Shown piece by piece: positions 6,829 through 16,091 of a DNA stretch of 26,925 nucleotides. Location: contig JAEWEZ010000132.1 in assembly GCA_023389045.1 (NCBI GenBank), positions 1-26,925 on the forward strand, written 5' to 3'. The DNA comes from Actinomycetes bacterium. Its GTDB lineage: Bacteria > Actinomycetota > Actinomycetes > Actinomycetales > Dermabacteraceae. Both the position numbers and the translations under genes were made by a program. The notes under the pieces are model-generated. The model was not told the DNA's origin, searched no databases, and was given only the letters and a program-made list of their open reading frames with translations. Each line of letters opens with the position of its first letter. Positions within the stretch are counted from its first letter, which is position 1.

Positions 6829-8316
6829 ATGCTCACGATCACTGCACGCGAGATTGCGGACCTGACCGGTGGTCTCCTCACGGGAGGGGCCGACGGGTCA
6901 GAGCGCGTGAGCGGCTGCGCTGTTATTGACTCGCGAGAGGCCGGTGCCGGCGACCTCTTCGCAGCCCTGCCCGGCTCCCGCGTGGATGGACACGACTATG
7001 TGAGCTCGGCCGTGGCCGGTGGCGCGGCGCTGAGCCTCGTCTCGCGTGAGGTCGAGCATCCCGCCGTGCTCGTGGACGATGTGCAGGAGGCCCTGAGCGT
7101 TCTTGCCCGTGCTCAACTGGAGCGTGCCCGTCGGGAGAACCCCGATCTCGTCGTTCTCGCGGTGACCGGTTCCGCTGGGAAAACCGGAGCAAAAGACCTG
7201 ATAGGGCTGGTGCTCGCCGCGGAAGGCGAGACGATCGCCCCGGCTGGCAGCCTCAATAATGAGCTCGGTCTGCCGCTGACGGTTCTGCGGCTGAGGGAGA
7301 CCACCCGTTTCCTGGTGCTCGAAATGGGAGCACGCGGAATCGGGCACATCGCTCACCTGACCGGGATCGCCCGCCCCGATGTGGCCCTCGTGCTCAATGT
7401 GGGCACCGCCCACCTGGGGGAGTACGGCAGCGTGCAGGCCATCGCCCAGGCCAAGGGCGAGCTGGTCGAAGCCCTGAAAGCCGGCGGACGTGCCGTTCTG
7501 AACGCCGAGGACCCGCGAGTGCTTGCGATGGCGGAGCGCAGCGCCGCCCCCGTGACCACCTGGGGGATGTACAGCGGAGATGTCCACACCGAGAACCTGG
7601 ACCTGGATGAGCGTGCCCGCGCTGTTTTTGACCTGGTGATTCCGGAGGGCATGAGCCGGCTGGACGGTTCCCTCGTGCCGGCTGGTTCCTACCCGATGCG
7701 CCCGGATCTGCTGGGTGAACACCAGGCCATGAACGTTGTGGCGGCAGTGACCGCCGCCGTGGTGGCCGGCGCAGACCCGGCGCGTGCCGCCGAGACCATC
7801 GACGGCGCCCGTCTGCCCTCCTCCTCGCGGATGCAGGTGCATGAGGCGGGGGAGAGCCTCCTGGTCGATGACGCCTACAACGCGAATCCCGATTCGATGC
7901 GCGCCGCGCTGCGCACCCTGGCTTTGATGGGTCGGGGCCGACGGACCATCGCGGTGCTCGGAGAAATGCTGGAACTGGGGGAGGAGTCCACCCGCCTGCA
8001 CGATGAGATCGGTCGCCTAGTGGTGCGTCTGAACATTTCCCAGCTCATCGTGGTGGGCAAGGGGGCCGCGCCGATCCATCAGGGCGCATGCCTCGAAGGC
8101 AGTTTCGGAGGGGAGTCGATCTTCACCAGCAGCGTGGATGAGGCTCTGACTGTGCTAGAACGGATGCTGGCGCCCGGAGACGTGGTGCTGCTGAAGTCAT
8201 CGCGCGATGCGGGGCTGCGCACCCTCACCGCGCCCCTGCTCGCGCATCTGCGTGTGTCTGATACTGAGCGGGCTCACACAGAAACGCCCGAGAAGGACGG
8301 AGGTGCGCAGGCATGA
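6829..8316 (+). CDS. murF: UDP-MurNAc-tripeptide-D-Ala-D-Ala ligase MurF
   Basis: A 495-residue Mur ligase that joins D-Ala-D-Ala to the tripeptide, completing the UDP-MurNAc-pentapeptide. The ATP loop is AVTGSAGKTGAKDL with GSAGKT at 114-119; NNELGLPLTVLR and LEMGARGIGHIAHL follow, and DDAYNANPDSM marks the C-terminal domain, all diagnostic for MurF. The start lies 2 bases after the murE stop, with GGAG (6815-6818) upstream, so the two are translated from one message. The stop overlaps the mraY start (ATGA). No ddl gene for D-Ala-D-Ala is present in the window. Confidence 0.95.
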   Translation: MLTITAREIADLTGGLLTGGADGSERVSGCAVIDSREAGAGDLFAALPGSRVDGHDYVSSAVAGGAALSLVSREVEHPAVLVDDVQEALSVLARAQLERARRENPDLVVLAVTGSAGKTGAKDLIGLVLAAEGETIAPAGSLNNELGLPLTVLRLRETTRFLVLEMGARGIGHIAHLTGIARPDVALVLNVGTAHLGEYGSVQAIAQAKGELVEALKAGGRAVLNAEDPRVLAMAERSAAPVTTWGMYSGDVHTENLDLDERARAVFDLVIPEGMSRLDGSLVPAGSYPMRPDLLGEHQAMNVVAAVTAAVVAGADPARAAETIDGARLPSSSRMQVHEAGESLLVDDAYNANPDSMRAALRTLALMGRGRRTIAVLGEMLELGEESTRLHDEIGRLVVRLNISQLIVVGKGAAPIHQGACLEGSFGGESIFTSSVDEALTVLERMLAPGDVVLLKSSRDAGLRTLTAPLLAHLRVSDTERAHTETPEKDGGAQA

Positions 8317-9413
8317 TCGGAATCATCCTGGCTGGCGCTGTCGGCCTGGTGCTGTCGATCCTTGGCACCCCGCTGTATATCCGCGTCCTGGTCAAGAAGG
8401 GGTACGGGCAGTTCATCCGCGATGACGGCCCCACCTCGCATGCCACCAAACGCGGCACCCCCACGATGGGTGGGGTGGCGATCATCCTGGCGGCTGTGAT
8501 GGCCTACGCGATCACGCATCTAGTGCTGTGGTCCGTGCCCTCAGCGTCCGCGCTCCTGGTGCTGTTCCTGATGGCCGGCCTCGGTGTTGTCGGTTTCCTG
8601 GACGACTACCTCAAGATCTCTCAGCAGCGCAGCCTGGGCCTGCGGCCCCGCGCCAAGCTTCTCGGGCAGTTCATCGTGGCCACGGCCTTTGCCGTGCTTG
8701 CTCTGCTTTTCCCTGATGACGGTGGGCTCACTCCGGCCAGCACCCGCATCTCCTTCGTGCATGACATTCCCTGGCTCGACCTGGCCTTCGCAGGCACCGT
8801 GGTCGGCTTCATCCTCTTCGCTATCTGGGCGAACTTCCTGGTGGCGGCCTGGTCTAACGGTGTGAACCTCACCGATGGTCTGGACGGCCTGGCCAGCGGC
8901 GCCACCATCATCTTCTCCGCCGCCTACCTGGTTATTAGCTTCTGGCAGTGGCGGCAGGTGTGCACCGTGAACCTCGAAGCGGGCGGCATTGTGCAGTGCT
9001 ACGACGCACGCGACCCGCTCGATACAGCGGTGGTGGCCGCAGCGATTATGGGCGCCTGCGTTGGCTTTCTGTGGTGGAACACGTCCCCGGCGAAAATCTT
9101 CATGGGCGATACCGGATCGCTCGCCCTCGGCGGCGCCCTCGCGGGCCTGACGATCGTCTCGCGCACCCAGCTGCTCGGCGCGATCATCGGTGGCCTCTTC
9201 GTGATCATTTCCCTGTCGGTGATCATCCAGGTGGCGAGCTTCAAGGCCACCGGCAAGCGTGTCTTCCGGATGGCGCCACTGCAGCACCACTTCGAGCTCA
9301 AGGGCTGGAATGAAGTGACCATCGTGGTGCGCTTCTGGATCGTGGCCGGCATCCTCGCCGGCCTCGGCCTGGGCCTCTTCTACCTCGACGCGCTGCCGAG
9401 GCTCACCTCATGA
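8313..9413 (+). CDS. mraY: Phospho-MurNAc-pentapeptide transferase MraY
   Basis: A 366-residue integral membrane enzyme that moves phospho-MurNAc-pentapeptide to undecaprenyl phosphate, making lipid I. About ten hydrophobic segments are visible. Active-site signatures are intact: DDGPTSHATKRGTPTMGG (37-54), the Mg-binding FLDDYLK with Asp97 and Asp98, NLTDGLDGLASG (185-196), MGDTGSLALGG with Asp266, and the loop PLQHHFELKGWNE near the C-terminus. The ATG overlaps the murF stop by 4 bases, implying translational coupling, and its own stop overlaps murD in the same way. Length is normal. Confidence 0.97.
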   Translation: MIGIILAGAVGLVLSILGTPLYIRVLVKKGYGQFIRDDGPTSHATKRGTPTMGGVAIILAAVMAYAITHLVLWSVPSASALLVLFLMAGLGVVGFLDDYLKISQQRSLGLRPRAKLLGQFIVATAFAVLALLFPDDGGLTPASTRISFVHDIPWLDLAFAGTVVGFILFAIWANFLVAAWSNGVNLTDGLDGLASGATIIFSAAYLVISFWQWRQVCTVNLEAGGIVQCYDARDPLDTAVVAAAIMGACVGFLWWNTSPAKIFMGDTGSLALGGALAGLTIVSRTQLLGAIIGGLFVIISLSVIIQVASFKATGKRVFRMAPLQHHFELKGWNEVTIVVRFWIVAGILAGLGLGLFYLDALPRLTS

Positions 9414-10960
9414 GCGAGGGTGCAGCCACCCCTGCCTCGCCCGCATCCGACGCCAACGTGACCGCGCCGCGGGTGGATGTGGAGCAGCTGCCGTGGCCCG
9501 GTCTCGACGTGCGCGGACTACGGATCCTCGTCACGGGCTTCGGCGTCTCCGGCTACGCGGTTGCCGATCAGACCATGCAGCGTGGAGCCCGAGTCCTCGT
9601 CGTCGATGGTGCCGATTCCGAACAGAACCGGGAGAAAGCCAAGATCCTCGAGGTTTTCGGGGTGCAGGTGCGTCTCGGCCCCGAGCACACCACCGCCCTC
9701 CCGTCGGACCACGAGATCGACCTGGTCGTCACCTCCCCGGGCTGGCGCCCGGATCAGCCGCTCCTGAAGCAGGCCGCCGAGGCCGGGATCCCGGTGTGGA
9801 GCGAAGTGGAACTGGCACGCCGGATGCAAGCCGCCGATGGACCGGCCTGGCTTGCCGTCACCGGCACCAATGGGAAAACCACCACCGTCACGATGCTCGA
9901 ATCCATCCTGCAGGCCGCCGGTCTGCGTGCCGTGGCATGCGGGAATGTGGGTCTTCCCGTAATCGAAGCGGCGCTGGATCCCGAGGGCTTCGATGTGCTC
10001 GCCCTCGAGCTCTCCAGCTTCCAGCTGCACTGGACCGAGCATCTCGACTGCGAAGCAGCAGCGGTGCTCAATGTGACCGCTGATCATTTGGACTGGCACG
10101 GCAGCGCCGAGGAATACGCTCGCGCAAAGGGGCGAATTTTCGAGGGCGTACGTACGGCGTGCATTTTTGCGAGCGCTGATCCGACCACGATTCGCCTGGT
10201 GGAACAGGCCGATGTGGTGGAGGGAGCGCGCGCGATCGGCGTGACCCTCGGTTCGCCGGGACTTTCTGAGCTGGGAGTGGTCGACGGGCTGCTCGTCGAC
10301 CGTGCCTTCCTCGACAATCGGCGTCACCAGGCCCTGCAGCTGGCAACGCTGGAGGACCTCGCGCATCTGGGGCCGCACGGGGCACCCCCGCATGTGGTGC
10401 TCGACGCTCTGACCGCCGCCGCCCTCGCCCGCGCCTACGGGGTGGAACCGTCCGCGGTCCAGCAGGGGCTGCGCGGGTACCGACTGGGGCGGCATCGCGC
10501 CGAACACCTCGCCACCATTGACGGCGTGGCTTACGTGGACGACACCAAGGCCACGAACCCGGCCGCGGCTCGCGCTTCCCTCGCCTCCGCCCCCGAGATC
10601 GTCTGGATCGCCGGTGGAGACCTCAAAGGCGCCGACGTCGATGACCTGGTGCGCACAGCCGCGCCGCGGCTGCGAGCCGTCGTGCTTCTGGGCCTGGATG
10701 CGAGCGCATTTGAGCAGGCACTCACACGACACGCCCCCGATGTCCCCGTGGTGCGCGTGGAACCGGGGCACACTGGCAGTGCCGATGAACGATCCCGCCT
10801 GCTGAGCGAGGCTGTGCAGGCAGCCCGCTCCATGGCACGCCCTGGAAGCACCGTGCTACTGGCCCCGGCCGCCGCCTCGATTGACCAGTTCCGTGACTAT
10901 GCAGAACGAGGGGATCTGTTCGCGGCAGCCGTGTCGGCCCTGTCAGGAGCAAGCGAATGA
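9410..10960 (+). CDS. murD: UDP-MurNAc-L-Ala-D-Glu ligase MurD
   Basis: A 516-residue Mur ligase adding D-Glu to UDP-MurNAc-L-Ala. An N-terminal Rossmann-like fold (ILVTGFGVSGYAVAD, from 39) binds the UDP moiety, the ATP loop is VTGTNGKTTTVTML with GTNGKT at 152-157, and the last domain carries YVDDTKATNPAAARASL and IAGGDLKGAD, typical of MurD. It is somewhat longer than the E. coli enzyme because of an N-terminal extension of about 30 residues rich in Ala and Pro. It overlaps mraY by 4 bases (ATGA) and ftsW by 4 bases. Confidence 0.95.
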   Translation: MSEGAATPASPASDANVTAPRVDVEQLPWPGLDVRGLRILVTGFGVSGYAVADQTMQRGARVLVVDGADSEQNREKAKILEVFGVQVRLGPEHTTALPSDHEIDLVVTSPGWRPDQPLLKQAAEAGIPVWSEVELARRMQAADGPAWLAVTGTNGKTTTVTMLESILQAAGLRAVACGNVGLPVIEAALDPEGFDVLALELSSFQLHWTEHLDCEAAAVLNVTADHLDWHGSAEEYARAKGRIFEGVRTACIFASADPTTIRLVEQADVVEGARAIGVTLGSPGLSELGVVDGLLVDRAFLDNRRHQALQLATLEDLAHLGPHGAPPHVVLDALTAAALARAYGVEPSAVQQGLRGYRLGRHRAEHLATIDGVAYVDDTKATNPAAARASLASAPEIVWIAGGDLKGADVDDLVRTAAPRLRAVVLLGLDASAFEQALTRHAPDVPVVRVEPGHTGSADERSRLLSEAVQAARSMARPGSTVLLAPAAASIDQFRDYAERGDLFAAAVSALSGASE

Positions 10961-12333
10961 CGATGCAGGAGACCCCCAGGTCGACCCGTCGCGCCCGCTC
11001 GATCCAGGTGCTCCGCCCCGATGAGGAACAGCCGCTCGGTGATGTCTCCGGGCGTCTGCGCCAGGGCGTGACCTCCTGGATGAAATCCCCGGTCTTTGAT
11101 TTCTACGCCCTCGTGGTCCTCGGCACCCTGCTGATCGGGGTGGGGCTGGTGATGGTCCTGTCCAGTTCCTCCGTGCTGAACATTGCGAAGGGCCAGTCGG
11201 GTTTCGCCGGTCTTTTCTCCCAGGGCAGCTTCGCGCTGCTTGGCCTCATCGGCCTTCTCATCGCCGCGAGCTTCCCGCCCGGTTTTTACCGCAAAGCGGC
11301 TCCGCTTCTGCTTCTGCTCGGCTACGCCCTGCAGTCCCTGGTGCACACGCCCCTCGGCTTCGAAGTCAACGGTAACCGCAACTGGATCCGTCTGTTCGGG
11401 ATGACCCTGCAGCCCTCTGAGCTGCTCAAACTTGCGCTCGCTGTGTGGCTGGGCGCGCTGCTGGCCACGAAACGTCCCCTCCTGCATCGGCCGGGGCATC
11501 TTCTCTTTCCTCTCGTCCCGGGGGTCCTGATCGCGCTCGGCCTCGTGATGTGGGGGCACGACCTGGGTACGACCATGGTCATGTGCATGCTCGTTGCCGG
11601 CAGTCTCTGGGTGGCCGGTGTCCCGCGGCGCTGGTTCGCCCTTGGCGCCGTGGTGGGTGTTATCGCCGTGGTGACGATGGCGCTGACCAATCAAAACCGC
11701 ATGAACCGGATCTCCAACTGGCTGCACGGCGAATGCCCGAACAACAGCTGCCTGCAGTCCGAACGCGGCCTGATGGGCCTGGCCGAAGGCGGCTGGTGGG
11801 GTGTGGGCCTGGGCAGTTCCCGCCAGAAATGGGGGCGCCTGCCTGCCGCACAGGACGACTACATCTTCGCCATCCTCGGCGAAGAGGGTGGGCTTCTCGG
11901 CACCCTCCTGGTGCTTTTCCTTTTCGCCTGCCTCGCCCTGGTGCTCGGCCGCATGATCACCAACATTGATGACGTCTTCCAACAGGTCACGATCGCCGGT
12001 ATCGCCTCCTGGCTGCTCGGCCAGGCCTTCGTGAACATGTCCGTGGTGACCGGTCTGCTGCCGGTGCTCGGTGTGCCGCTGCCCTTCATCTCCTCCGGTG
12101 GTTCAGCGCTACTGTCCTCCATGCTCGCGCTCGGTGTGCTGCTGTCCTTCGCCCGTCATGAAGCCGGTGCGCAAGCAGCGCTCGGGGCCAGCGTCAGGAA
12201 TGTGCGCCGCTCGATCAGCGTTCTCGCCGGGCCTCGCCCCACCGCAGACGGCAGCGCACACACCACCTCCTCCAGTGCCAAGCGCTCGGCTCGTCGTACC
12301 TCGCGTCGTCGCAGGAAGGACCACACCCGATGA
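10957..12333 (+). CDS. ftsW: FtsW, septal peptidoglycan polymerase (SEDS family)
   Basis: A 458-residue SEDS glycosyltransferase that polymerises lipid II at the septum together with FtsI. A basic cytoplasmic N-terminus of about 48 residues precedes around ten membrane segments. Family hallmarks are NGNRNWIRLFGMTLQPSELL, KLALAVWLGALLA, EEGGLLGTLLVL and VPLPFISSGGSALLSSMLA. The C-terminal tail is long, Ser/Arg-rich and cytoplasmic. The start overlaps the murD stop (ATGA), with AGGAG at 10945-10949; a second in-frame ATG at 10963 is an alternative. FtsW rather than RodA is supported by the location between murD and murG. Confidence 0.94.
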   Translation: MTMQETPRSTRRARSIQVLRPDEEQPLGDVSGRLRQGVTSWMKSPVFDFYALVVLGTLLIGVGLVMVLSSSSVLNIAKGQSGFAGLFSQGSFALLGLIGLLIAASFPPGFYRKAAPLLLLLGYALQSLVHTPLGFEVNGNRNWIRLFGMTLQPSELLKLALAVWLGALLATKRPLLHRPGHLLFPLVPGVLIALGLVMWGHDLGTTMVMCMLVAGSLWVAGVPRRWFALGAVVGVIAVVTMALTNQNRMNRISNWLHGECPNNSCLQSERGLMGLAEGGWWGVGLGSSRQKWGRLPAAQDDYIFAILGEEGGLLGTLLVLFLFACLALVLGRMITNIDDVFQQVTIAGIASWLLGQAFVNMSVVTGLLPVLGVPLPFISSGGSALLSSMLALGVLLSFARHEAGAQAALGASVRNVRRSISVLAGPRPTADGSAHTTSSSAKRSARRTSRRRRKDHTR

Positions 12334-13409
12334 CCCTGCGGATCCTGCTAGCCGGTGGAGGCACCTCCGGCCACGTCTCCCCGCTTCTGGCCACCGCTCA
12401 CGCCCTGCAGGAGAGCGGGGAGGACGTCGAACTTCTTGCCCTTGGAACCAACGACGGTTTGGAAGCCGAACTGGTTCCCGCGGCGGGTCTGGAGCTCGTC
12501 ACGATCGACAAGGTCCCCTTCCCGCGTCGCCCCAATGGCGCGGCAGTTCGTTTCCCGATGCGCTTTGGGCGCACCCTCGGGCAGGTCCGTCGGCTGCTGA
12601 AAGAACGTCAGATCGACGTCGTGGCAGGCTTCGGCGGTTACGTGTGTCCCCCGGCGTACCTGGCTGCGGCCAGCGCCTCGGTGCCGGTAGTGCTGCATGA
12701 GGCGAATCGTCGCCCGGGCCTCGCGAATCGTCTGGGGGCCCGACGGGCCGCCGCCGTCCTCACCGCTTTTGAGGGCACCGGCCTGCCCAAGGCTCGCCGG
12801 ATCGGGATGCCGATGCGCGCATCCATCGCGCATCTGGATCGCGCCGCCCGTCGTGCCGAGGCTGCGAAGCGGCTGGGCCTGGACCCGCAGCGCCCGACCC
12901 TCCTTGCCACCGGGGGGTCCCTCGGAGCCCTCAGCATGAACACGGCCCTCACGGCGGCCGCCCCGCGGATCCTGGAGACCGGCGCGCAGATCCTGCACAT
13001 CACCGGTAAGGGCAAAGCCGAGGGGATTCCCGCGCGGGAAGGGCATCACATCCGCGAATATGTCCAGGCGATGGAAGACGCCTACGCCGTGGCCGATCTG
13101 GCCCTGACCCGCTCCGGTGCTGGCACCGTCTGCGAGCTGGCAACCATCGGCCTTCCCGCGGTGCTGATCCCGCTGCCGATCGGCAACGGTGAACAAGCCT
13201 TGAACGGCCAGGACCTGGTCGCCGCCGGTGGCGCCCTGATGATCCCCGACGCCGAACTGGACGCTGATCGGCTGTGCACCGTCGTGCTCCCACTGCTGAG
13301 CGATCCGCAGCGCCTGCAGGAAATGTCCACGGCGGCTCGCGCCTTCGGCACCGATGATGCCGCCGAGCAGGTGGCCTCGATCGTGATCGGTGCCGCACGC
13401 CGCGCCTGA
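12330..13409 (+). CDS. murG: Lipid II synthase MurG (GlcNAc transferase)
   Basis: A 359-residue peripheral membrane GT-B glycosyltransferase that adds GlcNAc from UDP-GlcNAc to lipid I, making lipid II. The N-terminal glycine-rich loop is LLAGGGTSGHVSPLLATA (6-23); GGYVCPPAYLAA and HEANRRPGLANRL follow. The C-terminal donor-binding region has RSGAGTVCELATIGLPAVLI and GNGEQALNGQDL. It overlaps ftsW by 4 bases, with AGGAAGGA just upstream of the start. A 35-bp gap follows, so murG ends the chain of overlapping genes that starts at murE. Confidence 0.95.
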   Translation: MTLRILLAGGGTSGHVSPLLATAHALQESGEDVELLALGTNDGLEAELVPAAGLELVTIDKVPFPRRPNGAAVRFPMRFGRTLGQVRRLLKERQIDVVAGFGGYVCPPAYLAAASASVPVVLHEANRRPGLANRLGARRAAAVLTAFEGTGLPKARRIGMPMRASIAHLDRAARRAEAAKRLGLDPQRPTLLATGGSLGALSMNTALTAAAPRILETGAQILHITGKGKAEGIPAREGHHIREYVQAMEDAYAVADLALTRSGAGTVCELATIGLPAVLIPLPIGNGEQALNGQDLVAAGGALMIPDAELDADRLCTVVLPLLSDPQRLQEMSTAARAFGTDDAAEQVASIVIGAARRA

Positions 13410-13432
13410 CCACGCCTCAAACATCCGGCGGT

Positions 13433-13438
13433 TACGGT
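13433..13438 (+). promoter_or_regulatory. Possible -10 element of a leaderless murC promoter
   Basis: TACGGT fits the actinobacterial -10 pattern TANNNT and ends 6 bases before the murC ATG at 13445, so a transcript would begin at or next to the start codon. No normally spaced Shine-Dalgarno sequence is present (GGTGGA at 13436-13441 is too close). I see no good -35 hexamer, which keeps confidence low. Confidence 0.4.
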
Positions 13439-13444
13439 GGACCC

Positions 13445-15043
13445 ATGAGCTTCCCCGGCGGTGACACAGCCCCCCACACGGCCTCTCACACGACGTCAGA
13501 GCCTGCCCCCGCGGCTGCTGGCGCAGCATCCCCGGTACGGACTGTGCTGCGCCCCGGCGCCGTCATCACGCAGGCCGACTGGGCCGCCGACCGTGAAGTG
13601 CGCTCCCTGCACGTGATTTGCATCGGCGGGGCAGGCATGTCTGCGGTGGCTCGCCTCGCCCTCGAAGCCGGGTACACGGTCAGCGGCTCCGATCCCCTCG
13701 AAGGGCAGTTCATCGCGCCGCTGCGTGAGGCCGGCGCCCAGATCCACATCGGCTTCGACGCGAATGCCATGCCTGCTGACGTGGATCTCGTCGTCGTCTC
13801 CACCGCGGTGCGTCCCGATAACCCGGAGGTGCAGCGCGCCCAGGCCGAGGGCATCCCGGTGGTACACCGTGCCGCCGTGCTCGCCGGTCTGCTGCGCGAA
13901 CACACTCTGCTCGCGGTTGCCGGCACCCACGGCAAAACCTCCACCACCGCGATGGCTGCCATGGCACTGCGCGGGGCGGGGGAAGACCCGGCCTGGGCGG
14001 TGGGCGCCGCCGTCCCCGACCTCGGGCGCAACGCCGGTTTCGGCGCTGTGGCGATGGGGAAGCGGGCCGACGGGGCAGGCACGAGCGCGCTCGCCGTCGT
14101 CGAAGCTGATGAGTCCGACGGGTCCTTCCTCGCGTTCCACCCCCGCGCCCTCGTCGTCACGAATCAGGAACCAGATCACCTGGACTTCCACGGAGACGCC
14201 GCCACGCTGCAGGCCGCCTTCGATGCCCTCGTTGACCAGCTCGCCCCCGGCGGCACCCTCGTGGTCTGCGCCGATGACCCGGGCGCCGCGGCGCTCGGGG
14301 CACGCTGTAATCGCGATGATGTGAGCGTGGCGACCTACGGGACCGGCCACGGTTGCACCTGGCAGATCGTGGCGGAGGAGCCGGCAGCGGACGGAACAAC
14401 CGCACAGCTGAACACCCCGCAGGGCCCGCTCACCCTGCAGCTCGCCGTTGGCGGGCACCACAATGTGCTCAACGCCGTCGGGGCGCTCGCCGCCGCGCAT
14501 GCCGTGCTCCCGCAGGCTCCGCTGGCTGCCCTCGGGGAGGGGGTGTCCCGGTTCCACGGGGCGTCTCGGCGCTTCGATGTTGCCGGCACCGTGCAGGGAG
14601 TGACCGTCGTGGATGACTATGCGCACCATCCGCGGGAAGTGGAGGCGACGATCCTCGCCGCCCGCGGGATCGCGCAGGCGCGTGGCGGCCGTGTGCTCGC
14701 CGTTTTCCAGCCGCATCTGTTCTCTCGCACCCGCGATTTTGCAGCCGAGTTCGCGCAGGCGCTCTCCACCGCGGATCGCAGTTGGGTGATGCCGGTGTAC
14801 GCAGCGCGTGAAGACCCGGACCCCTCGGTCAGCGCCCACACCATCACCAGCCAGGCCGGCCCCGGACGCACGCTGATCGCTCTGGAGGACCGCACCGAGG
14901 TGCCGCAGGTGGTGGCGGAGACAGCGCAGATGGGCGACCTGGTCCTGATGCTCGGCGCCGGTGACATCGTGGAGGACACCCCGGCTGTGCTGGCAGCCCT
15001 GGAAGGTGCTGATATCCCGGCAGAGCGGGAGAACGCCTCGTGA
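13445..15043 (+). CDS. murC: UDP-MurNAc-L-alanine ligase MurC
   Basis: A 532-residue Mur ligase catalysing the first stem-peptide step, L-Ala onto UDP-MurNAc. After an N-terminal extension of about 50 residues rich in Ala, Pro and Thr comes the Rossmann motif HVICIGGAGMSAVARLALE (56-74), the ATP loop VAGTHGKTSTTAM with GTHGKT at 160-165, VVEADESDGSFL, and DDYAHHPREVEATI in the C-terminal domain, which is diagnostic for MurC. The start is uncertain because the extension is poorly conserved; ATG 13445 is the first ATG of the frame and fits a leaderless reading. Its stop overlaps the ftsQ GTG by 4 bases. Confidence 0.94.
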   Translation: MSFPGGDTAPHTASHTTSEPAPAAAGAASPVRTVLRPGAVITQADWAADREVRSLHVICIGGAGMSAVARLALEAGYTVSGSDPLEGQFIAPLREAGAQIHIGFDANAMPADVDLVVVSTAVRPDNPEVQRAQAEGIPVVHRAAVLAGLLREHTLLAVAGTHGKTSTTAMAAMALRGAGEDPAWAVGAAVPDLGRNAGFGAVAMGKRADGAGTSALAVVEADESDGSFLAFHPRALVVTNQEPDHLDFHGDAATLQAAFDALVDQLAPGGTLVVCADDPGAAALGARCNRDDVSVATYGTGHGCTWQIVAEEPAADGTTAQLNTPQGPLTLQLAVGGHHNVLNAVGALAAAHAVLPQAPLAALGEGVSRFHGASRRFDVAGTVQGVTVVDDYAHHPREVEATILAARGIAQARGGRVLAVFQPHLFSRTRDFAAEFAQALSTADRSWVMPVYAAREDPDPSVSAHTITSQAGPGRTLIALEDRTEVPQVVAETAQMGDLVLMLGAGDIVEDTPAVLAALEGADIPAERENAS

Positions 15044-16005
15044 TCCGTCGGCCCCAGGGACCGCGCAGCCGCGGTACCGCCCGCCCGAAACCCCCGGGGA
15101 AACCCACCCCGTCGGCCCGATCCCCTCGCAGCACTGGAACAGAACCGAAACGTTCCGCCCCTGCGTGCGCGGAGAAGACGCCTGCACGCGCGGAGAAGAC
15201 GCCTGCACGCGCGGAGAAGAAGGACTCACCCCAGAAGGTGTCTTCACCGGGGGAGCAGTCCCCACGGGTGGTGTCCGCAGCGGACCGTTTCCGTACCGCA
15301 GTGACGGGGCGGCCCTGGCAGCGTCGCCGCCGCACCATCATGCTTGTGCTCCTGCTTACTGTGCTACTCGTGGCGGGAGCCGTCGCGGCCGGCCTGTTCC
15401 TGCCGCAACTGCAGGTGCACAGTGCCAAGGTCGAGGGCATTACGTATGTGGACCGCGGCAAAGCTCAGAGCGTTCTCGAGGCGGAGCTCGAGGATCCGAT
15501 GGTGCTGGTGAATCCCTCGAAGCTTGAGCGGAAACTGGAACAGATTCCCGGGGTGCGCAGCGCAGAGGTCAGCAGGCGCTGGCCCGACACCCTCACCGCC
15601 CGCATCACAGAACGCGAGGCAGTGGCGCGAGTGACTAGACCGGATGCGCGCACCTTCGTGCTCGATGCCGAGGGAGTGCAGCTTCCCGAGGCGGCAGCCG
15701 GTGACCGTGCGCTGATGCCGCTTGTGGTGGGCGCTGGATCGCAGGATCCTGCAGCTGCGACGGAGGGCATGCTGGCGGTATGGAAGAGCGTGCCGGAACC
15801 GCTGCATAGCTCAATCCGGGAGATGTCCGCGACCAGTCGCAATGACGTCACTCTCAGCATTGCCCTGGAGGGGAAACCGCCGAAGAAGGTGGTCTGGGGT
15901 GATGACGCCGATCCGGCCCTCAAAGCCAAGGTGGTGAGCACGCTGCTGCAGCAGCCCGGCAGTGTGATTGATGTGTCCTCACCTGTGGCACCGGTGACGA
16001 GGTAG
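15040..16005 (+). CDS. ftsQ: FtsQ (DivIB family) division protein
   Basis: A 321-residue bitopic membrane protein of the FtsQ-FtsL-FtsB subcomplex. A long, basic, Pro-rich cytoplasmic tail (1-98) precedes one membrane segment (about 99-121, TIMLVLLLTVLLVAGAVAAG), a POTRA domain (about 125-195, with VHSAKVEGITYVDRGKAQSV and IPGVRSAEVSRRWPDTLTAR) and a beta domain. The start is GTG 15040, within the murC stop (GTGA). The cytoplasmic tail contains three heptapeptide repeats from a 21-bp tandem DNA repeat at 15160-15222. It is the last gene before the ftsZ promoter region. Confidence 0.92.
   Translation: MIRRPQGPRSRGTARPKPPGKPTPSARSPRSTGTEPKRSAPACAEKTPARAEKTPARAEKKDSPQKVSSPGEQSPRVVSAADRFRTAVTGRPWQRRRRTIMLVLLLTVLLVAGAVAAGLFLPQLQVHSAKVEGITYVDRGKAQSVLEAELEDPMVLVNPSKLERKLEQIPGVRSAEVSRRWPDTLTARITEREAVARVTRPDARTFVLDAEGVQLPEAAAGDRALMPLVVGAGSQDPAAATEGMLAVWKSVPEPLHSSIREMSATSRNDVTLSIALEGKPPKKVVWGDDADPALKAKVVSTLLQQPGSVIDVSSPVAPVTR
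15160..15222 (+). repeat. In-frame 21-bp tandem repeat inside ftsQ
   Basis: Three adjacent 21-bp units at 15160-15180, 15181-15201 and 15202-15222 differ at only a few bases (unit 1 has TGCGTGC where units 2 and 3 have TGCACGC). They encode PACAEKT, PARAEKT and PARAEKK, residues 41-61 of FtsQ, in its cytoplasmic tail. The unit is a multiple of three, so copy-number change would keep the frame. Near-identity of the units suggests recent expansion. Confidence 0.85.
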
Positions 16006-16091
16006 GGATTTCCGACGGCGTATCCCGGTATCTCTGCCAGAGGGTTAGGAAAAACCCACGGATTTCATGCGGCGACACGCGCCGGAGGTGT

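Noticed and set aside
13496..15265. 589-codon open frame on the - strand opposite murC and ftsQ
   Set aside because: It is antisense to two well-supported genes, spans their junction, and has low-complexity content. The tandem repeat it translates is the ftsQ minisatellite.
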